Assembly (NCBI GenBank): GCA_018660405.1
Contig: JABJKL010000212.1
Span: 1-16,049 of the forward strand
DNA: 16,049 nucleotides
Direction of reading: 5' to 3'
Source: Pseudomonadota bacterium
GTDB taxonomy: Bacteria; Pseudomonadota; Gammaproteobacteria; Arenicellales; Arenicellaceae
Shown here one piece after another: positions 7,753 through 14,407 of this stretch; the stretch's first letter is position 1; every line of letters starts with the position of its first letter. A model generated the notes under the pieces. It made no database searches and was not told where the DNA came from. It saw only the letters and a program-made list of their open reading frames with translations. A program made the translations under genes and the position numbers.

Positions 7753-9016
7753 CTCAGTACGTAAAACGGTTCGCGATAACCTTAAGAAGCGTTATCGAGC
7801 GGAACGATATTTTCGTTGGTTCGGCGTGATATCCGTTGGCTTTGGGTTGCTTTGTTTGGTCGCTTTATTTGGCGACATTTTTAGCAAGGGTATCGGTGCT
7901 TTTCGCCAAACAGCGGTCGAGTTGGAAGTGTTTTTTGATCCGGATGTGTTGGGTGTTTCGGCGTCGGCAGAAGAGGCCAAAATTCGAACTGCTAATTTTG
8001 ATGGCCTGTATAAAGCCGTGCTTCGAGAGCGATTTCCAGAGGTGACCACCCGTGGTGACAGGCGCGTCTTGTACCGTTTGTTAAGTACAGAGGCTGCTTT
8101 TGATTTGCAAGCTCTGAGCATGGCAAATCCTGACCTGATCGGGCAAACGCGCAAAATTTGGCTGCTCGCCGATGATGACGTCGATATGTACTTTAAATAT
8201 GGCCGTAGCGGAGAACAGGTCGGTCGATTGAGTGAAGCCCAGCAAGCTTGGGCAGAACAGTTAATTGCCCAGGGCGCTGTTAAGACTCGCTTCAACACCG
8301 GTCTTTTTACCAATGGCGATTCCCGAGACCCAGAAATAGCCGGTGTAAAGGGTGCTGTTCTTGGGTCCTTGTTCACACTTATGGTGACTTTTCTAATTTC
8401 GTTTCCGGTCGGTGTGGCCGCTGCCATTTACCTTGAAGAGTTTGCCCCGAAGAATAAGCTGACCGATTTTATTGAGGTCAACATCAATAATTTGGCCGCG
8501 GTGCCATCGATTATTTTTGGTTTATTGGGATTGGCGGTGTTTATTAACTATTTTGGAGTGCCTCGCTCGGTGCCTTTAGTAGGTGGTTTAGTGCTGTCGT
8601 TGATGACGCTGCCGACGGTGATCATTTCCAGTCGCGCTTCGATTACCGCGGTGCCGCCTTCGATCAGGGAAGCCGCGTTAGGCATAGGCGCTTCAAAAGT
8701 ACAGGTGGTACTACACCATGTGTTACCGTTGGCGATGCCGGGAATGCTAACCGGAGCAATTATCGGTATGGCGCGGGCTTTGGGTGAGACTGCGCCGTTG
8801 CTGATGATTGGCATGGTCGCCTTTATTATTGATCCACCATCCGGTGTGCTGGACCCCGCAACCGTGCTGCCGGTACAAATATATTTGTGGGCGGACAGTG
8901 CTGAACGTGCCTTCACTGAGCGCACGTCGGCCGCTATCATGGTGTTATTGGTATTTTTGATCGTGATGAATGGCTTGGCCGTGTGGTTGCGTAGTCGGCT
9001 CGAGACTCGTTGGTAA
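7745..9016 (+). CDS. pstA: Phosphate ABC transporter permease PstA, long form
   Basis: Second membrane subunit of the phosphate importer. The chosen ATG at 7745 overlaps the pstC stop by eight bases and has GAGAA seven bases upstream; the frame is open to 7682, but that extension lies inside pstC and would add an unlikely N-terminus. The product has 423 residues, against about 296 in E. coli. Membrane segment one is at about 24-47, followed by an extracytoplasmic insertion of roughly 150 residues (about 51-195) rich in charged residues. The conserved core then has AVLGSLFTLMVTFLISFPVGV, NINNLAAVPSIIFGLLGLAVF, and the coupling loop REAALGIGASKVQVVLHHVLP. The insertion parallels the extra N-terminal part of PstC. 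pstB begins 26 bases downstream. Confidence 0.94.
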   Translation: MTDSVRKTVRDNLKKRYRAERYFRWFGVISVGFGLLCLVALFGDIFSKGIGAFRQTAVELEVFFDPDVLGVSASAEEAKIRTANFDGLYKAVLRERFPEVTTRGDRRVLYRLLSTEAAFDLQALSMANPDLIGQTRKIWLLADDDVDMYFKYGRSGEQVGRLSEAQQAWAEQLIAQGAVKTRFNTGLFTNGDSRDPEIAGVKGAVLGSLFTLMVTFLISFPVGVAAAIYLEEFAPKNKLTDFIEVNINNLAAVPSIIFGLLGLAVFINYFGVPRSVPLVGGLVLSLMTLPTVIISSRASITAVPPSIREAALGIGASKVQVVLHHVLPLAMPGMLTGAIIGMARALGETAPLLMIGMVAFIIDPPSGVLDPATVLPVQIYLWADSAERAFTERTSAAIMVLLVFLIVMNGLAVWLRSRLETRW

Positions 9017-9042
9017 TATGCGTCGGAATAAAGGGAAAGCAA

Positions 9043-9930
9043 ATGGCAGGTATAAATACGATGATTGATGAAGGGCGGACGCAAGATGATGTGGCGCCGT
9101 TGACGGCGGTAGAAATGCCGAGACAAGAGTCGATCGACGAGAATTACGAAACGGTTGGTTCACCGCTGCTGCATAACCCATTGGTAAAAACAAGAAACGT
9201 CAATGTTTTCTATGCTGAAAAGCAGGCTATATTTAATGTAAACCTCGATATCGCTAAAAACGAGGTTATCGCGATGATTGGTCCTTCCGGCTGCGGGAAG
9301 TCGACGTTTCTGAGATGCCTGAACCGTATGAACGATACGATTGATACTTGCCGGGTTCAAGGTGATATTGTTTTGGAAGGACAGGATATTTATGATCGTT
9401 CGGTTGATGCGGTGGAGTTACGTGCCCGCGTGGGAATCGTTTTTCAAAAACCAAATCCTTTCCCTAAATCCGTCTACGAAAATGTTGCTTACGGGCCGCG
9501 AATTCACGGTCTGGTTAATCGAAAATCAGATCTGGACGATATCGTTGAAGATAGTCTGAAGCGTGCGGGGCTTTGGGAAGAAGTGAAAGATGAGCTCGAG
9601 GGTTCAGGAACAGGCCTGTCGGGTGGTCAGCAGCAACGATTATGTATTGCGCGTACTATTGCGGTTAGCCCGGACATTATATTAATGGATGAACCTTGTT
9701 CGGCGCTTGATCCAATCGCAACGGCCAAGATTGAAGAACTTATTGCTGAGTTGAGAGAAAATTACACTATCGCGATTGTTACCCACAACATGCAACAAGC
9801 GGCAAGAGTGTCTTCCAGGACTGCGTATTTTCATTTGGGTAAGCTGATTGAGGTAGGTGAGACAGAAATTGTATTTACTCGTCCTGTGCACCCACTCACA
9901 GAGGCCTATATAACCGGACGATTCGGGTAG
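9043..9930 (+). CDS. pstB: Phosphate ABC transporter ATP-binding protein PstB
   Basis: The ATPase that powers phosphate import on the cytoplasmic face. The chosen ATG at 9043 has AGGGAA upstream; a TTG at 9010, overlapping pstA, is in frame but poor. In the 295-residue product, Walker A GPSGCGKST spans 80-88, the Q-loop glutamine is 135 in VFQKPNPFPKSVYENVAYG, the signature LSGGQQQR starts at 192, Walker B ILMDEP ends at 218, and the switch histidine is 248. All catalytic residues are intact. An acidic N-terminal extension of about 40 residues (TMIDEGRTQDDVAPL and on) is absent from the 257-residue E. coli protein; its role is unknown. CNRM-like LNRMND and the C-terminal HPLTEAYITGRFG are PstB hallmarks. 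phoU starts 31 bases downstream. Confidence 0.96.
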   Translation: MAGINTMIDEGRTQDDVAPLTAVEMPRQESIDENYETVGSPLLHNPLVKTRNVNVFYAEKQAIFNVNLDIAKNEVIAMIGPSGCGKSTFLRCLNRMNDTIDTCRVQGDIVLEGQDIYDRSVDAVELRARVGIVFQKPNPFPKSVYENVAYGPRIHGLVNRKSDLDDIVEDSLKRAGLWEEVKDELEGSGTGLSGGQQQRLCIARTIAVSPDIILMDEPCSALDPIATAKIEELIAELRENYTIAIVTHNMQQAARVSSRTAYFHLGKLIEVGETEIVFTRPVHPLTEAYITGRFG

Positions 9931-9961
9931 TCGAATCGGATACATTGTTGGTTGAAATATT

Positions 9962-10672
9962 ATGAACAAAAACCTTAACCTCGATAAACATATATCCAGC
10001 CAATTCAATGATGACCTGGAAAGAGTCAAAACCCATGTGCTGGCAATGGGTGGTTTGGTAGAAGCTCAGATTAACGATTCTATTACTGCCTTAATCGAAG
10101 GTAACGCTAGTTTGGCTCAGAAGGTTCGTGATAAGGAGCGTGCGATCAACTCGATGGAGTTGGATATTGATGCCGAGTGCGCCACCATATTGGCACTGCG
10201 GCAACCTGCGGCCTCTGATTTACGATTGCTGATTGCGGCACTTAAATCCATTACCGATATTGAGCGAATGGGGGATGAAGCCAAGCGTATAGCTTCATTT
10301 GCGCTCAAATTGCTTGAAGATGGCGAAGCGTGGACGGGTTATAAGGAATTCAACAAAATCGGTGAACGTGTTCGCAAGATGACCAGCGACACATTCAACT
10401 CCTTTGCGCGTTTTGATGTTGAGCTGGCACGAACGATAGGAGATCAAGATCGTAGCGTCGATACGGCTTATCACGCCGCAATTCAGGAATTGTTGTCGCA
10501 AATATCGGATAATCCAGAAAATTTAATTCAAAATATGAATGTTATGTGGTCGCTGCGGTCTTTGGAGCGGATTGGTGACCACTGCATCAATATCGCGGAA
10601 TACGTGATCTATTTGGTTGAAGGTGACGATGTTCGTCACGCTAAGGACAAAGCCAAAGAAAAAAAGAAATAA
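9962..10672 (+). CDS. phoU: Phosphate signalling / transport regulator PhoU
   Basis: PhoU links the PstSCAB transporter to PhoR and keeps the Pho regulon off when phosphate is sufficient. The 236-residue protein has the family's two repeated three-helix bundles, each with a metal-binding E-x3-D motif: DIERMGDEAKRI in the first half and LERIGDHCINIAE in the second. The N-terminus (HISSQFNDDLERVKTHVLAMGGLVEAQI) is typical. The C-terminus ends in a lysine-rich tail (AKDKAKEKKK). It is the last gene of the pst operon. Only 18 bases separate its stop from the end of the opposing phoR gene, and no hairpin terminator is visible between them. Confidence 0.96.
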   Translation: MNKNLNLDKHISSQFNDDLERVKTHVLAMGGLVEAQINDSITALIEGNASLAQKVRDKERAINSMELDIDAECATILALRQPAASDLRLLIAALKSITDIERMGDEAKRIASFALKLLEDGEAWTGYKEFNKIGERVRKMTSDTFNSFARFDVELARTIGDQDRSVDTAYHAAIQELLSQISDNPENLIQNMNVMWSLRSLERIGDHCINIAEYVIYLVEGDDVRHAKDKAKEKKK

Positions 10673-10690
10673 TGAAGTTTTTTGGCTGGG

Positions 10691-12022
10691 TCAAGCTTGC
10701 TTGGACGTATCGGCTAAATCCAGTTCAATCAGACGTGATGCCGGGAACGTACACCGAAAGGTACTGCCAACTTGCAGCTCACTTTCAATGGTGAGTTTGG
10801 CCTGATGTCGTTGAAGTACGTGTTTGACAATTGCCAAGCCCAGACCCGTGCCGCCTCTATTCCGTGAGCGGTCAGCATCTGCCCGATAAAAGCGTTCGGT
10901 CAATCGTGATAGATGACGTTCTGCGATGCCGGTGCCATTGTCGATGACTTCAAAATGGCCACCCGCTGCATTTTTATACCAGTGAATTTTGATCAATCCG
11001 CCCGCCGGTGTGTACTTCACCGCATTAACAACCAGATTAGTGAATGCGCTTTGAAGTTCGCTACTTGAACCCTCAATGAGTAAAGACGAATTGATATCGA
11101 ATTTAAATAAATGACCGTCTTCGCCGCTAACCGAACGCGCTACGTCGTGAATTTCGGTGACCAGATTGGCGACGGACACTTTCTCCAGATTGCTGGGTGT
11201 TGTGTCGTGTTCCAGCCTGGATAGATACAGCAAATCCTCAATGATGGCGTGCATCCGATTACTGTGTTCACGCATTTCCGAGACCGCTTTTACGGCTTTG
11301 TCGTTCAGGCTTTTATTGCCTTCCAGCAGTTCAACATAGCCCTTGAATACGGTAAGCGGGGTTTTTAACTCATGTGAAACATTCGCGACAAAGTCTTTCC
11401 TGATTGTGTAGGTGTCAATTAGTCGGGTAACATCGCGGGCGATCAGCAGATACAGGTCATCTGCATAGGGAACGATCGATACGCTTAATACCAGGCGCTG
11501 ATCAATCGGTGCAGGGAATTCAGTAGTGGACTGTTCTGGAGAAAGTTCTGAATCACTTGAATAAGCGTCGTTCAGAAGGCGAGTGAAATTGGGGTGACGT
11601 ATCAAATTGTTTATCGGACGCTGGATGTCGCGTGGCCAATCAATATCGAGATATCTTTTGGCGGTGTCATTCATCCACTCAATGCGAGTCTGGTCATCCA
11701 GTATCACCAACCCATCGGGTAAGGCCGATGCGCCGCGCCGAAACTGGCTCATGTATTGTTGTAGTCGTTTTTTACGCTGACGGTTACTTTTCATCAAGCG
11801 GTCGAATACGCTGCTGATATCCGAAATGACGCCGGCTGTATAGGGCATTGGGTTTTGGCTAGGCCGTCTAAGCCAATCGTAAAGTAATTTGAAGCGATGA
11901 TATTGCCAAAAGATGATGGCGATTGCGCCAATCAGCAGGCACAGCAGCAACTGGTTGAGCATCAGACCGATTGCGGTGGCGATGCCACCGACTAAAAAAT
12001 AGCGATAAAGTTCGTCTTTCAA
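10691..12022 (-). CDS. phoR: Phosphate regulon sensor histidine kinase PhoR
   Basis: Membrane kinase that phosphorylates PhoB when phosphate is scarce. The 443-residue product starts with two closely spaced hydrophobic segments (about residues 9-20 and 23-40), then the charged linker and a PAS-like domain (GLVILDDQTRIEWMND at about 105-119). The phosphoacceptor is H217 in FVANVSHELKTPL. The ATP-binding part has N333 in NLVVNAVKYTPAGG, DNGTGIAERHL, and GGTGLGLAIVKHVL. There is no large periplasmic domain, as usual for PhoR. The only plausible start is TTG at 12020-12022, because an in-frame stop lies immediately before it; GGGTAG seven bases upstream could serve as a poor ribosome site. It follows phoB but is separated by a 141-bp inverted-repeat element. 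Confidence 0.95.
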   Translation of the reverse strand: MKDELYRYFLVGGIATAIGLMLNQLLLCLLIGAIAIIFWQYHRFKLLYDWLRRPSQNPMPYTAGVISDISSVFDRLMKSNRQRKKRLQQYMSQFRRGASALPDGLVILDDQTRIEWMNDTAKRYLDIDWPRDIQRPINNLIRHPNFTRLLNDAYSSDSELSPEQSTTEFPAPIDQRLVLSVSIVPYADDLYLLIARDVTRLIDTYTIRKDFVANVSHELKTPLTVFKGYVELLEGNKSLNDKAVKAVSEMREHSNRMHAIIEDLLYLSRLEHDTTPSNLEKVSVANLVTEIHDVARSVSGEDGHLFKFDINSSLLIEGSSSELQSAFTNLVVNAVKYTPAGGLIKIHWYKNAAGGHFEVIDNGTGIAERHLSRLTERFYRADADRSRNRGGTGLGLAIVKHVLQRHQAKLTIESELQVGSTFRCTFPASRLIELDLADTSKQA

Positions 12023-12053
12023 CTATCTACCCAGGTCTGGTTTTAATCTGCTT

Positions 12054-12194
12054 CGGGTAGCTTTAGTAATTGGATTTTTTTGTGAGTTCAAGGCGGTGAC
12101 GCACGGAGAACCGGAATGTATATGTGATACATGAGGATTCGAGTACGGCACTAACGCTGAAATCGCGGAAAAAGCCAATTACTAAAGCTACCCG
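12054..12194. mobile_element. MITE-like 141-bp element with 20-bp terminal inverted repeats between phoB and phoR
   Basis: The left end cgggtagctttagtaattgg (12054-12073) is repeated in perfect reverse complement at 12175-12194, and weaker pairing (T-tract against A-tract) continues inward. An inner small inverted repeat, ATGTAT-atgtg-ATACAT, lies at 12116-12132. There is no ORF, which fits a non-autonomous miniature element or a palindromic intergenic repeat. The element touches the phoB stop codon directly. No target-site duplication is evident. As RNA from the phoBR transcript it would fold into a long hairpin, but no T-tract follows the closing arm, so it is not a simple terminator. Confidence 0.75.
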
Positions 12195-12884
12195 TTAGCT
12201 CTCTGCGGAGAAGCGATACCCAACACCGCGAACGGTCTTAATGTAAATATCGCAGTGGTATGGTTCCAGGACTTTGCGTAATCGGCGAATATGCACATCA
12301 ATGGTTCGTTCTTCTACGTAAATATTTTCTCCCCAAACATTATCCAGCAACTGTACGCGTGAATAAACTCGTTCCGCGTGTGACATAAAGAAATGCAACA
12401 ATTTGAATTCGGTCGGACTAAGCATGAGCGTTTGCCCATCTACGGTCACTTGATGCCTTTCGGTATCTAGAATCAGTCGCCCACCCACAATGGTTTCACT
12501 TGCAAGCGGTTCTACCAATCTACGCAATAGAGCATTGACGCGTGAGATGAGTTCACGTGTAGAAAAGGGCTTGGCTATGTAGTCATCCGCGCCGACATCT
12601 AATCCGCGAACACGGTCATCTTCTCCGCTTCGGGCGGTCAACATGATAATGCCGATGTGACTGAATTTGCTGTCACTTTTAAGTTTTCGGGCAAAGTCTA
12701 TGCCGCTTATACCAGGCATCATCCAGTCCAGTAAAATCACATCCGGGGTTTGCTCTGAAATAATAGATTCGGCTTGGTGCGCACTTGCGGCATCCAACAC
12801 ATCGAAATCAGCATTTTCGAGCGCCATGCGAACCATGTCGCGAATAGCGCTCTCGTCGTCGACAATCAGAATGGCTTTTTTCAT
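12195..12884 (-). CDS. phoB: Phosphate regulon response regulator PhoB
   Basis: OmpR-family transcription factor that binds Pho boxes when phosphorylated by PhoR. The 229-residue protein has a receiver domain with acidic pocket D9/D10, phosphoacceptor D53 in LLDWMMPG, T83 and K105 (IAKPFSTRE). The C-terminal winged helix contains LSPTEFKLLHFFMSHAERVYS, the recognition region ERTIDVHIRRLRKVLEP, and the family ending IKTVRGVGYRFS. All active-site residues are intact. The ATG lacks a clear ribosome site, and its leader is short. A Pho box on the same strand lies just upstream, implying autoregulation. It is divergent from ttcA and upstream of phoR. Confidence 0.97.
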   Translation of the reverse strand: MKKAILIVDDESAIRDMVRMALENADFDVLDAASAHQAESIISEQTPDVILLDWMMPGISGIDFARKLKSDSKFSHIGIIMLTARSGEDDRVRGLDVGADDYIAKPFSTRELISRVNALLRRLVEPLASETIVGGRLILDTERHQVTVDGQTLMLSPTEFKLLHFFMSHAERVYSRVQLLDNVWGENIYVEERTIDVHIRRLRKVLEPYHCDIYIKTVRGVGYRFSAES

Positions 12885-12903
12885 CTTAGCTATTTAGCCG
12901 ATT

Positions 12904-12925
12904 AATTATTACAGGCAAATGACAA
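12904..12925 (-). promoter_or_regulatory. Pho box upstream of phoB
   Basis: Read on the minus strand, two 11-base units follow each other: TTGTCAT plus TTGC, then CTGTAAT plus AATT. This matches the seven-plus-four layout of PhoB sites with one or two mismatches. It ends about 20 bases before the phoB start, so autoactivation by phosphorylated PhoB is likely. The very short distance would place the transcription start close to the start codon. Confidence 0.65.
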
Positions 12926-12966
12926 AATAGCGATTATGCAAAGGTTCCAAGAGCGCAATTGGGTGC

Positions 12967-12995
12967 TTACTTTGATTCACCACATCCCCTAAAAT
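12967..12995 (+). promoter_or_regulatory. Candidate sigma-70 promoter of ttcA
   Basis: TTACTT (12967-12972) and TAAAAT (12990-12995) are spaced by 17 bases. The -10 ends only nine bases before the ttcA ATG, so transcription from here would give an almost leaderless mRNA, in keeping with the lack of a good ribosome site there. Confidence 0.45.
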
Positions 12996-13004
12996 AGAGC
13001 CACT

Positions 13005-13886
13005 ATGAAGACTTACGATTTTAACAAGTTAAAAAAACGCTTACGACGCAATGTGGGTGAGGCGATTAGCGATTTTGGCATGATTGCCGACGGAGACCGC
13101 ATTATGGTGTGTCTGTCCGGCGGTAAAGACTCCTACACAATGCTCGAAGTATTAATGGGCTTGCTAAAGACGGCACCCATTCGGTTTGAGTTGGTGGCGG
13201 TGAATCTGGATCAAAAACAGCCCGGATTCCCCGAGCACGTGTTGCCGGAGTATTTGACGGAGCAGGGCGTTGAATATCGCATAGTCCAGGAAGACACCTA
13301 CAGCATTGTTAAAGAAAAGATTCCCGAAGGAAAAACCACGTGCTCACTCTGTTCAAGATTGCGAAGAGGTATTTTGTATCGTGTTGCCAAGGAGTTAGGC
13401 GCGACCAAATTAGCTCTGGGCCATCACATGGACGACATGGTAGAAACTTTATTTTTGAACATGTTCCATGGCGCGCGCATGAAAAGTATGGCGGCCAAGT
13501 TAATCAGTGACGACAAGCAAAATATCGTTATACGCCCATTGGCGTATTGTCGGGAGAAAGACATTGCAAAATTTGCTGCTGCCCGTGAATACCCGATCAT
13601 TCCCTGTAATCTCTGTGGCTCACAGGAAAATCTTGCACGCCAGAAAGTAAAAACCATGTTGGCGCAGTGGGAACGTGAACAGCCAGGCAGAGTAGTGAAT
13701 GTTTTTCGATCCATGCAACGAATTACCGTCAGTCATTTGTTCGATACTGGTCTATATGACTTCGAAGGCATGCAACTCGAGCGCGCGGATGAATTTGCAG
13801 AACTGAACACAGCCCTCGATACCGAAAGATCTGCTCATGTGCACGAGTTAGTCTTGGAACACAATTTGTTAACTTTACCCGATTGA
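13005..13886 (+). CDS. ttcA: tRNA 2-thiocytidine(32) synthetase TtcA
   Basis: TtcA thiolates cytidine 32 of certain tRNAs, using ATP and an iron-sulfur cluster. The 293-residue protein has the PP-loop SGGKDS at 38-43, which binds ATP, and the two cysteine pairs of the family: CSLC at 113-116 and CNLC at 201-204. Further family signatures are GHHMDDMVETLFLNMF and the IRPLAYCREKDI stretch. Length and motif order match the E. coli enzyme. It is divergent from phoB. Its stop is separated by one base from the next gene, so the two are probably translated together. A possible nearly leaderless promoter lies immediately upstream. Confidence 0.96.
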   Translation: MKTYDFNKLKKRLRRNVGEAISDFGMIADGDRIMVCLSGGKDSYTMLEVLMGLLKTAPIRFELVAVNLDQKQPGFPEHVLPEYLTEQGVEYRIVQEDTYSIVKEKIPEGKTTCSLCSRLRRGILYRVAKELGATKLALGHHMDDMVETLFLNMFHGARMKSMAAKLISDDKQNIVIRPLAYCREKDIAKFAAAREYPIIPCNLCGSQENLARQKVKTMLAQWEREQPGRVVNVFRSMQRITVSHLFDTGLYDFEGMQLERADEFAELNTALDTERSAHVHELVLEHNLLTLPD

Positions 13887-13887
13887 A

Positions 13888-14238
13888 ATGAGCACTCCGA
13901 TTGATAAAGCGTACTTTGAGCAAGCCTTGTTCGATCAGCAAGAGGAGTTGCTCGGGGTTAGTAAACTGGCTCGAGAATCCTCGAGTACGGTTGAACTTGA
14001 TCAAACACGCATGGGGCGCTTGTCGCGCATGGATGCGATACAAATGCAGGAGATGTCCAAAGCAACCGATGTACGCCGTAACGATGAATTACGGCGCGTT
14101 ACCGCCGCGCTGGCAAGAATAGACAGTGGTGATTATGGATACTGCGTTGAGTGCGGTGAAGATATTCCTGAAGCGCGGTTAAAAATTGATATGGCCGCAA
14201 CACATTGCGTTCCATGCGCTAATGCAGTTTCGAACTAA
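13888..14238 (+). CDS. TraR/DksA-family zinc-finger protein
   Basis: This 116-residue protein has the DksA-type zinc finger, C86-x2-C89, 17 residues, C107-x2-C110, in the context YGYCVECGEDIPEARLKIDMAATHCVPC. The upstream part is helical but shorter than in DksA (142 residues). It lacks the DPxDRA coiled-coil tip and has instead TRMGRLSRMDAIQMQEM. Binding to the RNA polymerase secondary channel is inferred from the family, not shown, and the missing tip residues suggest different activity from DksA. It starts one base after ttcA, which points to translational coupling and perhaps a role linked to tRNA modification or stress. A true DksA is encoded about 10 kb away, so this is a paralog. Confidence 0.88.
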   Translation: MSTPIDKAYFEQALFDQQEELLGVSKLARESSSTVELDQTRMGRLSRMDAIQMQEMSKATDVRRNDELRRVTAALARIDSGDYGYCVECGEDIPEARLKIDMAATHCVPCANAVSN

Positions 14239-14265
14239 TTAATCTGTAAAATCACATGTATCTTC

Positions 14266-14295
14266 TTGTCACAGAGCACATAAAATTGTCACAGA
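14266..14295 (+). promoter_or_regulatory. Direct TTGTCACAGA repeats upstream of the receptor gene, possible Pho-type operator
   Basis: TTGTCACAGA occurs at 14266-14275 and again at 14286-14295, exactly 20 bases apart, with an AT-rich interval. Each copy contains TTGTCAC, close to the PhoB half-site CTGTCAC. The period is about two helical turns, not the canonical 11 bases, and no intervening unit at 11 bases is good. This is a likely operator of some regulator; PhoB is suggested by context only. Confidence 0.4.
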
Positions 14296-14363
14296 TCAAA
14301 TAAATAGTGGTAAGAAAGGGTAAAATAACGCCACCAACAACACAGCTATACCTCACGCTATAA

Positions 14364-14386
14364 CCTCGAGCAGACAAGACTCGAGG
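14364..14386 (+). other. Hairpin in the leader of the receptor gene
   Basis: CCTCGAG and CTCGAGG form a perfect seven-base stem with a nine-base loop, 21 bases before the receptor ATG. No T-tract follows, so it is not an intrinsic terminator. The GAGG in the right arm is too far from the ATG to be its ribosome site. Function unknown. Confidence 0.45.
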
Positions 14387-14407
14387 AACGTGCTGCCAAC
14401 ATAATCC

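Noticed and set aside
7792..8427. Long minus-strand open frame (211 codons) inside pstA
   Set aside because: It lies wholly under a well-supported permease gene, its translation is Ser/Arg/Thr-rich without domain features, and it has no ribosome site. It is an opposite-strand shadow.
9010..9042. TTG start for pstB overlapping pstA
   Set aside because: A good ribosome site precedes ATG 9043, and the extra 11 residues have no family support.
8548..9126. Minus-strand open frame across the end of pstA and start of pstB
   Set aside because: It spans two genes with clear motifs on the plus strand, and its translation shows no recognisable fold.
10673..10690. Terminator between phoU and phoR
   Set aside because: A T-run is present (ttttttgg), but no stable GC stem precedes it on the plus strand.
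12054..12194. Integron attC site or intrinsic terminator
   Set aside because: The ends lack the attC core consensus and no integron cassette surrounds it; no T-tract follows the stem on the transcribed strand.
14266..14295. CRISPR-like or tandem repeat array
   Set aside because: Only two short copies are present; this fits an operator, not an array.
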